Shown here piece after piece: positions 10,092 to 18,200 of a stretch of 32,055 bases of DNA. Source of the stretch: Beijerinckiaceae bacterium. Lineage in GTDB: Bacteria; Pseudomonadota; Alphaproteobacteria; Rhizobiales; Beijerinckiaceae. Position 1 is the first letter of the stretch. The number at the start of each line of letters is the position of its first letter. The DNA lies in contig JAKONI010000068.1 of NCBI GenBank assembly GCA_022702015.1, forward strand, positions 1 to 32,055. The letters run 5' to 3'. A program made the position numbers and the translations under genes. Below the pieces are notes generated by a model that saw nothing but the letters and a program-made list of their open reading frames with translations, was not told where the DNA came from and did not search any database.

Positions 10092-12080
10092 GTGCGATCC
10101 TCCCTTCGTCCCCCCTCGACCCGGCGTGCCGCCCGTGTCCTGCTGGTCGCCTGCGCGGCCATCGGCACCGGCTTGGCTCAGGTGGAGCCGGCCCGCGCCT
10201 TCGATTTCTTCGGCCTGTTCGGATCGGAGCCGGAGCCGCCGGCCCCGAGCCCCACCGCTTTGCCCTACGCCGCCAAGATCACCGGCACCGACGATTCCGA
10301 TATCCTGACCGCCGTGCAGGACACCTCGGCCCTGTACCGCCTGCGGCAGGAGGCCCCCCCGGACGGGGAGGGGCTGGTCCGCCGGGCGGAGGCCGACGTC
10401 GCGAAGCTGACCGATGTACTCTCAGGCTACGGCTATTATCAGGGGCGGGTCGAGATCCGGGTGGACGGCGTCCCCGTCGCCTCGGGCCGGACCGAGGGGG
10501 CGGTGCGCGCGGCGGAAGCGTGGCGCAACCGCGGCCTCGTGCCGGTGAAGATCGCCGTCGATCTCGGTCCCCTCTACACCCTACGCCGGATCGCGGTGCG
10601 GGACCGGAACGGCCTGCGCTTCCCTGAGGACGTCCTGCCGCCGCGCCTCACCCGCGTCGGGGAGGACGTGCCGGCCCGCTCCGCCACGGTGCTCGCCCGG
10701 GAGGCGGCGATCGTGGACCGTTTCCGGGCGGAGGGGCACCCCTTCGCCAAGGTCATCGGCCGCGACCCCGTGGTGGACGATGCCGCCCACGTCATGGACG
10801 TGACCTTCACCGTCGAGCCCGGCCCGGTGGCGGGGCTGGGGCCGGTCGCCGTCAGCGGCGCGGAGGGCATGGACCCGGCCACCATCCGCTCCTTCATCTA
10901 TGCCGAGCCGGGGGACCCGTACTCGCCGCAGGCGGTGGCCGCGATCCGCCGCTCGGTGGCGCGGCTCGAAGGGATCGGCTCGGTGCGGGTCCGCGAAGGC
11001 ACGGCCCTCGACGCGGACGGCAACCTGCCGCTCTTCGTCGACCTGACGGAGCGGGAGCGGAACCTCGTCGGGGTCTCGGCCCGCTACTCCACCGTCGATG
11101 GCCCGGGGGTGCGCGCCTACTACGCCAACCGCAACCTGTTCGGCGGCGGCGAGACCTTCCGGCTGGATGCCGACATCTACTACCTCGGGCTCGGCTACGA
11201 TCCCTTCGCCCAGCAGCGCAAGCTCGCCGGCATCGGCACCAACGGCCTCGGGGGGCGCCTGTCGGCGACCTACGTGCAGCCCGCCCTCTGGGGCAGCCGC
11301 AACGATTTCCTGGCCAACGTCTTCGTCGCCCGGGAGGTGCAGCAGAGCTACCTCGTGGATGGCGGCGGCGCCTCGGCCTCGATCCGCCACCGCTTCTCCG
11401 ACACGTTCTCGGCGCAGATCGGCCTCGACGCGCAGGTGGGTCGCTCGCAGGACGCGCTGGGCACGGTGAACTACCGCCTGATCGGCGTGCCGGCCTCCGT
11501 CACCTACGATTCCACCGACAGCCTGCTGGACCCGACGCGGGGGTTCCGGGCCATCGCCTCGGTCGCCGCCTATCCGGGGGCGATCTCGGATCCGGGGATC
11601 GTCGTGGCCAAGGCGCAGGGCTCGACCTACTACTCGCTGGACGACGAATCCCGCTACATCCTGGCCGGGCGGATCGGCTTCGGCTCGGTCTCGGGGGCGA
11701 AGCTCGGGGAGATCCCGGACAACTTCCGCTTCTTCGCCGGCGGCGGCGGCTCGGTGCGGGGCTACCCCTACCGGACCCTCGGACCCATCGGCCCGTTCAA
11801 CCTGCCCATCGGCGGCCGCAGCCTGCTCGAAGCCTCCCTGGAGGCGCGGATCAAGGTCACGGACACGATCGGCGTGGTGCCGTTCTTCGACGCGGGCACG
11901 GCCTTCGCCGCGTCCCTGCCGAATTTCGATGAGACCATCCGCAAGTCGGTGGGCATCGGCCTGCGCTACTATACCGGCATCGGCCCGATCCGCGCCGACC
12001 TCGCCTTCCCCCTCGACGCCTACAAGGGCGGGCACGTCCGCCCCGCCGTCCTGTATCTCAGCCTCGGGCAGGCGTTCTGA
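10092..12080 (+). CDS. tamA: Autotransporter/translocation assembly protein TamA (Omp85 family)
   Basis: A 662-residue outer-membrane protein. A signal peptide ends at ARA-FDF (about residue 36). POTRA-like repeats cover roughly residues 60-310, including YGYYQGRVEIRVDGVPV and FTVEPGPVAGLGPVAVSG. The 16-strand barrel follows from about residue 320, with the Omp85 lid-lock motif FAGGGGSVRGYPY near residue 550 and the terminal strand VLYLSLGQAF ending in Phe. The length fits TamA (570-680) rather than BamA (about 800), and tamB lies immediately downstream. TamA works with inner-membrane-anchored TamB in inserting some outer-membrane proteins and in phospholipid transport to the outer membrane. 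The start is GTG at 10092 with GAGGAA about 11 bases upstream; the signal peptide supports it. Confidence 0.92.
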   Translation: MRSSLRPPSTRRAARVLLVACAAIGTGLAQVEPARAFDFFGLFGSEPEPPAPSPTALPYAAKITGTDDSDILTAVQDTSALYRLRQEAPPDGEGLVRRAEADVAKLTDVLSGYGYYQGRVEIRVDGVPVASGRTEGAVRAAEAWRNRGLVPVKIAVDLGPLYTLRRIAVRDRNGLRFPEDVLPPRLTRVGEDVPARSATVLAREAAIVDRFRAEGHPFAKVIGRDPVVDDAAHVMDVTFTVEPGPVAGLGPVAVSGAEGMDPATIRSFIYAEPGDPYSPQAVAAIRRSVARLEGIGSVRVREGTALDADGNLPLFVDLTERERNLVGVSARYSTVDGPGVRAYYANRNLFGGGETFRLDADIYYLGLGYDPFAQQRKLAGIGTNGLGGRLSATYVQPALWGSRNDFLANVFVAREVQQSYLVDGGGASASIRHRFSDTFSAQIGLDAQVGRSQDALGTVNYRLIGVPASVTYDSTDSLLDPTRGFRAIASVAAYPGAISDPGIVVAKAQGSTYYSLDDESRYILAGRIGFGSVSGAKLGEIPDNFRFFAGGGGSVRGYPYRTLGPIGPFNLPIGGRSLLEASLEARIKVTDTIGVVPFFDAGTAFAASLPNFDETIRKSVGIGLRYYTGIGPIRADLAFPLDAYKGGHVRPAVLYLSLGQAF

Positions 12081-12164
12081 TGGCTCTGCACGAAACGCGA
12101 CGGGCGCTCCGACCGGTTGTGGGGATCGTCGGGAAGTTCGGCGGAACGCCGATCCCGCCCGTTC

Positions 12165-12374
12165 CCCTCATCCTGGGAGTCTGGCCGGAAAGTCCCCTTT
12201 CCTCCCACCCTCGCCCTCATCCTGAGGTGCCGCCGCGAAGTGGTGGCCTCGAAGGAGGGCTCCCCTCAGCGCCGCGATCCCTGGAGGCCTCCCTCGAGGC
12301 GGCTGTCGCCGCGCCTCAGGATGAGGGCGGTGAGGGGAGTGGGGGGCTTTTCGGTCAGGCCCTTGGGATGAGGG
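12165..12374. repeat. Composite palindromic repeat, copy A (between tamA and tamB)
   Basis: Three nested inverted repeats. Outer satellite arms of 33 nt (12165-12197 against 12342-12374) are imperfect complements. Core arms GCCCTCATCCTGAGG (12213-12227) and its exact complement (12314-12328) match over 15 bp. Inner arms GCCTCGAAGGAGGGCTCC (12246-12263) and 12283-12300 pair at 16 of 18 positions. The element fills most of the 353-bp tamA-tamB spacer. Related copies occur at about 17964-18118 and 25721-25920. No transposase or target-site duplication is evident. Confidence 0.85.
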
Positions 12375-12433
12375 CGAGGGGGGGACGCATCGCGCGACGC
12401 CCATCGCATGGGAGAGGGGAGAGGCGCTCCCTC

Positions 12434-15400
12434 ATGCGACTTTTGATTGTCCTTCTCGTCTTCCTCCTCACCCCCCTGGCCCTCCACGCCGAGGAGGGCG
12501 ACAAATCCGTCCTCGGCGGGCTGCTGTCGCGTGCGCTGTCCACCCCCGCCTCCCGCGTCTCCATCGGCGCGGTCGACGGCGCTCTGTCCGCCGACGCCAC
12601 CATCCGCGACGTGGCGGTGAGCGACCGGGCCGGGGTCTGGCTGAAGCTCGACAAGGCGCGCATCTCCTGGCGCCGCCTCGCCCTGCTGTCGGGGCGGCTC
12701 GAAGTCGACACTCTGGAGATCGGCCGCCTCGAAGTCCTGCGGAAGCCGCTGCCCGGCCCGACGCCCGAGGAGGCCAAGCCCGACGGCAAGCTGCTCCCGG
12801 ACCTGCCGGTGAAAGTGGACATCAAGAGCTTCACCCTGGCCGAGCTGGTGCTGGGGGAGGAGGTCGCCGGCCAGCCGGCCCGGCTCTCGGCCAAGGGCCG
12901 GGCGAAGCTCGGCGCCGCGAGCGAAGGGCTGGATCTGCGGGCCGAGGCCAAGCGCCTCGACGCCGCCGGGTTCTTCACCCTCAACGCCGCCTACATCCCC
13001 ACCGGCGACAAGCTCGACCTCAAGGCCACCCTCATGGAGGAGAAGGGCGGCTTGCTCTCGAAGGCCGCCTCCATCCCCGGCACCCCGCCCATCGCCTTCG
13101 ACCTGGACGGCACCGGCACCCTCGACGCCTGGAACGCCCGGCTCGATTTCACCGCCGGTCCCGAGATCGGCGCCAAGGGCGGCGCCCGGATCTCCCGGGT
13201 CGGCGCGGAGCGGCGCCTCTCCCTCGACCTCGCCGCGCGGATCGAGGGGCTGGTGCCCGGCCCCGCCGCCTCGGTCTTCGCCGGCACGACCCAGTTGCAG
13301 GGCGCCCTGGGCTTCGCCGACAGCGGCGCCTTCCGCATCGACCGGCTGGAGCTCGCCTCGCGCACGGCCAAGCTCTCGGCGCTCGGCGGGATCACCGCCG
13401 ACCGGATCGCCGACCTGACCCTCCAGGCCCGGGCCCTGCCCACCGAGGGCGAGGTCACGAAGGCCGGCGAGGCGGAGATCGCCAAGCTCGCCTTCGACGG
13501 CTCCCTCAAGGGGCCGCTGGCGACGCCGACCGTCCGGGGCAAGCTCGATGCCGGCGGCCTGCGCAGCCGGGATTCCGCCCTCGACAAGGTGACGGCGACG
13601 CTCAGCGTCGAGCCGGAGGGCGACCCGAAGGACAAGCGCTTCGCCATCACGGCGGACGGGGACGCGGAGGGCTTGGCGCTCGCCGACCCGGCCTTGCGCC
13701 GGGCGATCGGCTCGGCGGCGAAGCTGACCCTGAGAGCCAGCTCCGGCCCGGACGGGGTGATCGAGGTCAGCCGCCTCACGGCGGTCTCCGACACGGCGCG
13801 GGCCTCCTATGCGGGGCGGATCGGCCAGAACACCCTGGCGGGCACCCTCGAAGCGGCGCTGCCCGACCTCGCCGCCTTCTCCGGCCTCGCCGGGCGGGGT
13901 CTCGCCGGCAGCCTCGATGCCAAGGCCCGGCTCTCGGGGGATCCCGCGCGCAAGGCGGTGGCCGCCGACCTCACCGTCGCCACGGCCGGCCTCGTGACAG
14001 GCATCGACCCCGCCGACCGCCTCCTCGGCCGGGCGCCGACCCTCACCGGCCGGGTCTCGCGCACCTATGACGGCTACGGCTTCGACCATCTCCGCCTGGA
14101 GGGCGCGGGGCTGCTGGCGACCCTCCAGGGCGAGGCGACGGCGAGCGCGGCCCAGGTCGCCGCCCGCATCGACCTCAAGAGCCTCGCCGACCTGGATTCC
14201 CGCTTCACCGGCCGCGCCGCCCTCGACGGGAAGCTCACCGGCTCCCTGGAGAAGCCGGACCTCGCCTTCGCGCTCACCGCCCCCTCGGCCACCGCCGACG
14301 GGAAGCCGATCCGCAACCTCGCCGTGCAGGGCACGCTCACGGATGTCACCGGCGCCGCCGAGGGGACCGTGACGCTCGCGGGCGACGTGGGCGGCAAGCC
14401 CCTCTCCGGCGGCGCCCACCTCGCCCGGATCGCGGCCCCCGCCGGCCCCGACCTCGTGCTCGACCGGCTCGCCGTGAACCTCGGCTCCGTGGCCATCGCC
14501 GGGCAGGCCAGCGTCGCGCAGGCCACGCGGCTTGCCGCCGGCTCCCTCACCGTTCGGGCCGGCGACCTCGACGACCTGTCACCCCTCAGCCCCGAGCCGC
14601 TCTCCGGGCGGCTGGACACGGCCGTGACCCTCACCCGCGACGACGGCCGGCAGGGCGCGGCGATCCGGGCCACCGGCGCCAACCTACGCTACGGGACGAG
14701 TGCCCTGGGCCACCTCGACGCCGACCTGCGCGGGGCGGACCTCCTCGACCGCCCGGTCCTCGACGGCCATCTCGATGCCGACCGGCTCACCGCCGCCGGG
14801 CAGGGGATCGATACCCTCCGCCTGAACGCGACGGGCACCCCCGCCGCCAGCGACGTGACGCTGACCGCCAAGGCCCGGGGCTTCGCCCTCGACGGGGCCG
14901 CCCGGGTCATCCCGGGGCAAGCGACGCGGATCGAGATCAGTCGCCTCACCGCCGCCCGGGGGGCCGACCGCTTCGCCCTCACCGGCCCCGCCGCGATCAC
15001 CCTCGCTGAGGGCGGGGCGGTGATCGACGACCTCTCCGTCGCGGCCGGGTCCGGGCGGGTGCAGGTCTCCGGCCGGGCGGGGCGGACCCTCGACCTGAAG
15101 GTGGCGATCCACGCCCTGCCGCTTTCGCTGGCCCGCATCGCCTCGCCCGACCTCGCCCTCTCGGGGACGCTCGATGGGGAGGCCGATTTGCGCGGCGACG
15201 CGGACAGGCCGGAGGGGCGCTACGCCCTGAGGGTCGCCCGTCTCGTCGCCCCGCAGACCCGCAGCGCCGGCCTCCCGCCCATCGACGCCGAGGCGAAGGG
15301 CACCCTGTCGGGCGGGCAGGCCAGCCTCGACGGCCGGGTCGCCGCCGGCCGGGGCATCGCGCTGACCCTCTCGGGCTCGCTGCCCGTGGAGCCCGGAGGC

Positions 15401-16732
15401 CCCCTCGGACTGCGGGCGAAGGGCACCCTCGACGCGGCCTTGGCCAACTCCCTCCTGAGCGCCACCGGCCAGAGCGTCGCCGGCCGGGTGGCGATCGACG
15501 GCGGGGTCACGGGGACGCTGGCGGCCCCCCGAGCCGAGGGTAGCGCCACCCTGTCCGGCGGCAGCTTCACCGATCCGCTGAACGGCATCCGCCTGACGGG
15601 CATCGAGGGCCGCGTCACCGGAAAGGGCGACACCCTCGTCGTCGAGCGCCTCACCGCCGCCACCCGCAACGGCGGGCGCCTCGGGGTGGCGGGGCGCGTC
15701 GCCCTCGATCCGGCCGGGGGCTTCCCTGGCAACTTCCGCGTCACCGCCGAGCGGGCGGAACTGGTCTCCAGCGCCCTGATGACGGCGGTGGCCGGGCTCG
15801 ACCTGTCCCTCTCGGGGCCGCTGGCCCGCACGCCGAAGATCACCGGCCGGGTCGATGTCGCCTCCATCGACGTGGCCGTCCCCGATCGCCTGCCCGCCAC
15901 GGTGAAGCCGTTGCCGGGGGTGCGCCACGTCAACACCCCGCCGGAGCTGCGCGCCCGTCTCGCCCGCCGGTCCGAGGCCAAGGCCGCCGCCGCCACGCGC
16001 CGGGGGCGCAAGGCCGCGCCTCCCTTCGACGCCACCCTCGACGTCACCGTCGATGCCCCGAGCCACATCTTCGTCCGGGGGCGGGGGATCGACGCCGAAC
16101 TCGGCGGCTCCCTGCGGATCACCGGCCCGTCGCGGGACCCCCGGGCCAACGGCGAGTTCGGCCTGCGCCGGGGCCGGTTCGACCTCGTGGGCCAGCGCCT
16201 CGACTTCGACAGGGGCCGGCTGACCTTCGCCGGCAGCCTCACGACCCCGGACCTCGACTTCTCGGCCCAGACCAAGGCCGGCGACGTCACCGCGCGGGTG
16301 GCCGTGAGCGGCCCGGCCGACATGCCGCAATTCGCCCTGACCTCCGATCCGGTCCTGCCGCAGGACGAGATCCTGTCGCGGCTGCTGTTCAAGAAGGCGG
16401 CGGGCGGCCTCTCGGCCTTCCAGGCGTTGCAACTCGCCCAGGCCGTGGCGCAGCTCTCCGGGGGGTCCGCCGGGCCGGACGTGTTCGAGCAAGCCCGCAA
16501 GGGTCTCGGCCTCGACAGCCTCGACGTGTCCACGGGGGCGAGCGGCGGCCCGGCGCTGGGCGCCTCCCGCTATATCTCCGACCGGGTGAGCGTCGGCGTG
16601 AAGGCCGGGGCCAAGCCCTCCGATACGGCGGTGGGGGTGGATGTCGACGTCACCCGCCGCATCAAGCTGAAGGGCGAGGCCGGCAGCGACGGCCGCACCA
16701 GCCTCGGGGTCGGCGCGGAATACGAATGGTAG
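12434..16732 (+). CDS. tamB: Translocation/assembly module protein TamB (DUF490 domain)
   Basis: A 1432-residue, very long, repetitive protein. An N-terminal signal anchor (MRLLIVLLVFLLTPLALHA) precedes hundreds of residues of repeated amphipathic beta-strand pattern (the lipid-groove fold shared with AsmA/VPS13-like proteins). The C-terminal DUF490/TamB domain is plain: FGLRRGRFDLVGQRLDFDRG, LTFAGSLTTPDLDF, ALTSDPVLPQDEILSRLLF, and a final ...LGVGAEYEW. It spans the periplasm as partner of TamA. The start at 12434 is chosen because a purine-rich GGAGAGGGGAGAGG lies nine bases upstream and a signal anchor begins there. An in-frame upstream ATG at 12080 would add 118 residues translated from a palindromic repeat, and is rejected. 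Confidence 0.92.
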   Translation: MRLLIVLLVFLLTPLALHAEEGDKSVLGGLLSRALSTPASRVSIGAVDGALSADATIRDVAVSDRAGVWLKLDKARISWRRLALLSGRLEVDTLEIGRLEVLRKPLPGPTPEEAKPDGKLLPDLPVKVDIKSFTLAELVLGEEVAGQPARLSAKGRAKLGAASEGLDLRAEAKRLDAAGFFTLNAAYIPTGDKLDLKATLMEEKGGLLSKAASIPGTPPIAFDLDGTGTLDAWNARLDFTAGPEIGAKGGARISRVGAERRLSLDLAARIEGLVPGPAASVFAGTTQLQGALGFADSGAFRIDRLELASRTAKLSALGGITADRIADLTLQARALPTEGEVTKAGEAEIAKLAFDGSLKGPLATPTVRGKLDAGGLRSRDSALDKVTATLSVEPEGDPKDKRFAITADGDAEGLALADPALRRAIGSAAKLTLRASSGPDGVIEVSRLTAVSDTARASYAGRIGQNTLAGTLEAALPDLAAFSGLAGRGLAGSLDAKARLSGDPARKAVAADLTVATAGLVTGIDPADRLLGRAPTLTGRVSRTYDGYGFDHLRLEGAGLLATLQGEATASAAQVAARIDLKSLADLDSRFTGRAALDGKLTGSLEKPDLAFALTAPSATADGKPIRNLAVQGTLTDVTGAAEGTVTLAGDVGGKPLSGGAHLARIAAPAGPDLVLDRLAVNLGSVAIAGQASVAQATRLAAGSLTVRAGDLDDLSPLSPEPLSGRLDTAVTLTRDDGRQGAAIRATGANLRYGTSALGHLDADLRGADLLDRPVLDGHLDADRLTAAGQGIDTLRLNATGTPAASDVTLTAKARGFALDGAARVIPGQATRIEISRLTAARGADRFALTGPAAITLAEGGAVIDDLSVAAGSGRVQVSGRAGRTLDLKVAIHALPLSLARIASPDLALSGTLDGEADLRGDADRPEGRYALRVARLVAPQTRSAGLPPIDAEAKGTLSGGQASLDGRVAAGRGIALTLSGSLPVEPGGPLGLRAKGTLDAALANSLLSATGQSVAGRVAIDGGVTGTLAAPRAEGSATLSGGSFTDPLNGIRLTGIEGRVTGKGDTLVVERLTAATRNGGRLGVAGRVALDPAGGFPGNFRVTAERAELVSSALMTAVAGLDLSLSGPLARTPKITGRVDVASIDVAVPDRLPATVKPLPGVRHVNTPPELRARLARRSEAKAAAATRRGRKAAPPFDATLDVTVDAPSHIFVRGRGIDAELGGSLRITGPSRDPRANGEFGLRRGRFDLVGQRLDFDRGRLTFAGSLTTPDLDFSAQTKAGDVTARVAVSGPADMPQFALTSDPVLPQDEILSRLLFKKAAGGLSAFQALQLAQAVAQLSGGSAGPDVFEQARKGLGLDSLDVSTGASGGPALGASRYISDRVSVGVKAGAKPSDTAVGVDVDVTRRIKLKGEAGSDGRTSLGVGAEYEW

Positions 16733-16765
16733 GATCTTCCACGGGGCTCGCGATTCCGTGGGATC
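16733..16765 (+). terminator. Hairpin directly after the tamB stop codon
   Basis: GATC-TT-CCACGG pairs with CCGTGG-GATC around an 11-nt loop; the stem starts at the base after the stop codon. There is no clear T-run, so termination is possible but not shown. Confidence 0.35.
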
Positions 16766-16852
16766 GACTTCGCCGGCTCATGGCCTAGTCTTGGGGAGCC
16801 CGCGATACCGGGGGCGGCGAGCGGCCGTGACGGCCGGTGAAAAGCTTGGGCG

Positions 16853-17170
16853 ATGGACGACCTTTACGAGACCGACGACGATCCCCCCATCCCCGAGGGC
16901 GGCTTTCTGCGAAGGCTGCCGATCGTGAACCGGCGGGGGCTCCATGCCCGGGCCTCGGCGAAGTTCGTGCAGACGGTGGAGCGGTTCGACGCCACCGTGG
17001 CGGTCACGCGGGCGGGTGAGACCGTCGGCGGCCGCTCCATCATGGGCCTCCTCACCCTGGGCGCGGCCATGGGCACCTCCATCGCGGTGACGGCGGTGGG
17101 CGGCGACGCGCAGGCCTGCCTCGACGCCATCGAGGCGCTGCTGGCCAACCGGTTCGGCGAGGACGAATAG
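16853..17170 (+). CDS. HPr-family phosphocarrier protein
   Basis: A 105-residue HPr-like protein of the phosphotransferase family. The phosphorylatable histidine is H31 in NRRGLHARASAKFV, and the regulatory serine is S62 in GGRSIMGLLTLG; the spacing of 31 residues equals that between His15 and Ser46 of canonical HPr. A 16-residue acidic leader (MDDLYETDDDPPIPEGG) precedes the domain. Alphaproteobacteria of this type usually lack sugar-transporting PTS permeases and use a regulatory PTS (EI-Ntr, HPr, EIIA-Ntr, HPr kinase), which is the likely setting. No ptsP, ptsN, hprK or EIIA-Man gene is adjacent here, so the usual hprK-EIIA-HPr cluster is split or located elsewhere. The ribosome-binding site is weak. 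Confidence 0.9.
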   Translation: MDDLYETDDDPPIPEGGFLRRLPIVNRRGLHARASAKFVQTVERFDATVAVTRAGETVGGRSIMGLLTLGAAMGTSIAVTAVGGDAQACLDAIEALLANRFGEDE

Positions 17171-17186
17171 CGCCGCCCGCGCGATC

Positions 17187-17900
17187 TCACGCGAAGGTGG
17201 TCTTCTCCGGCCACGCGCAGAGGTCGGCCACGGGGCATCCCGGGCAGGCAGGCTTGCGCGCGGTGCAGGTGTCCCGCCCGTGCCGGAACAGCCAGACATG
17301 GGCGCCGTCCTTGTAGGCGTCGGGCACCCGGGCGGCGAGGCCGTCCGCCACGGCATCGACGGTGCGGCCCGGCGCGAGGGGGATGCGGTTCGAGACCCGG
17401 AAGACATGGGTATCGACGGCGATGACCTTTTCCCCGAAGGCGAAGTTCGCCGTCACCTCGGCCGATTTCCGGCCGATGCCGGGGAGTTGGCGCAATTCCA
17501 GGGCGGTGCGCGGCACCACGCCATCGAAGCTCTCGATCAGCGTCGCGCAGAGCCGCACGATCGCCCGCGTCTTCGATGGGCCGAGGCCCACCGGCCGGAC
17601 GATGTCGAGGATCCGCGCCTCGCCCAGCGCGAGGAGAGCCTGGGGCGTCGCCGCCTCGGCGAAGAGGTCGTCCGAGATCCGCGCCACCGTCGGGCCGGTG
17701 GACTGGGCCGAGAGCAGGACGCTCACGAGCAGGCGGAACGGCTCGGTGCGGCCCAGGCCCGCCTTCGGGTCGGGGTCGGCCTCCGCCAGCCGGGCCATCA
17801 CGGCGGCGACCCGGTCGGCATCCGCCGCCTGCACGGGGGCCTCGTCGGCGGGGCGGGCCGCCCGGATCCGCTTCAGGCCATGGATCGTCTCGCTCGTCAT
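17187..17900 (-). CDS. nth: Endonuclease III family DNA glycosylase
   Basis: A 237-residue HhH-GPD base-excision enzyme. The helix-hairpin-helix reads LRQLPGIGRKSAEV with catalytic Lys145, and the catalytic Asp163 lies in IAVDTHVFRVSNR; the 18-residue spacing equals that of E. coli K120/D138. The [4Fe-4S] cluster motif C212-x6-C219-x2-C222-x5-C228 is intact. These give a bifunctional glycosylase/AP-lyase acting on oxidised pyrimidines. The damage-probing segment differs: the usual LSAQ(A/T)TD is LSAQSTG, and GLGPSKTRAIV replaces the standard GLYNxKA region, so this may be a paralogue rather than the housekeeping Nth. It ends close to, and convergent with, the HPr gene (16-bp gap). Confidence 0.9.
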   Translation of the reverse strand: MTSETIHGLKRIRAARPADEAPVQAADADRVAAVMARLAEADPDPKAGLGRTEPFRLLVSVLLSAQSTGPTVARISDDLFAEAATPQALLALGEARILDIVRPVGLGPSKTRAIVRLCATLIESFDGVVPRTALELRQLPGIGRKSAEVTANFAFGEKVIAVDTHVFRVSNRIPLAPGRTVDAVADGLAARVPDAYKDGAHVWLFRHGRDTCTARKPACPGCPVADLCAWPEKTTFA

Positions 17901-17963
17901 CCGGCGGAGCTAGGGCGGCCGGGGGGTGGGACGCCGCGGCCGATCGTCCCGAGAACCCGGCGA

Positions 17964-18118
17964 GTACCTCGAAGCCTGACCGAACGGTCCATGTCCGTCC
18001 CGCCCTCGACCTCATCCTGAGGTGCCCGGCTTGCCGGGCCTCGAAGGAGCGCTCCAGAAGGCTCCACGATCCCTGGAGCCCTCCTTCGAGGCGGCTGTCG
18101 CCGCACCTCGGGATGAGG
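17964..18118. repeat. Composite palindromic repeat, copy B (between nth and cobW-like gene)
   Basis: Core arms CCTCATCCTGAGGTGC (18010-18025) and 18103-18118 pair at 15 of 16 positions; inner arms GCCTCGAAGGAGCGCTCCAG (18038-18057) and 18073-18092 pair at 19 of 20. The left spacer is itself a hairpin, GCCCGGC-TT-GCCGGGC (18024-18039). A degenerate left satellite containing CCTGACCGA lies at 17964-18012, in the same 49-bp phase to the core as in the other copies. The element fills most of the 300-bp intergenic gap. Confidence 0.85.
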
Positions 18119-18200
18119 GCGTGGATGGGAAAGGCCCCGCAACGGTCGCGTCCGCGCGCACAGGCCGCGAAACGGGGAACGACGGCCCCCGCCCCATCCC

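Noticed and set aside
12266..14419. A 717-residue minus-strand frame opposite tamB
   Set aside because: Gly/Glu/Arg-rich shadow of tamB with no motif.
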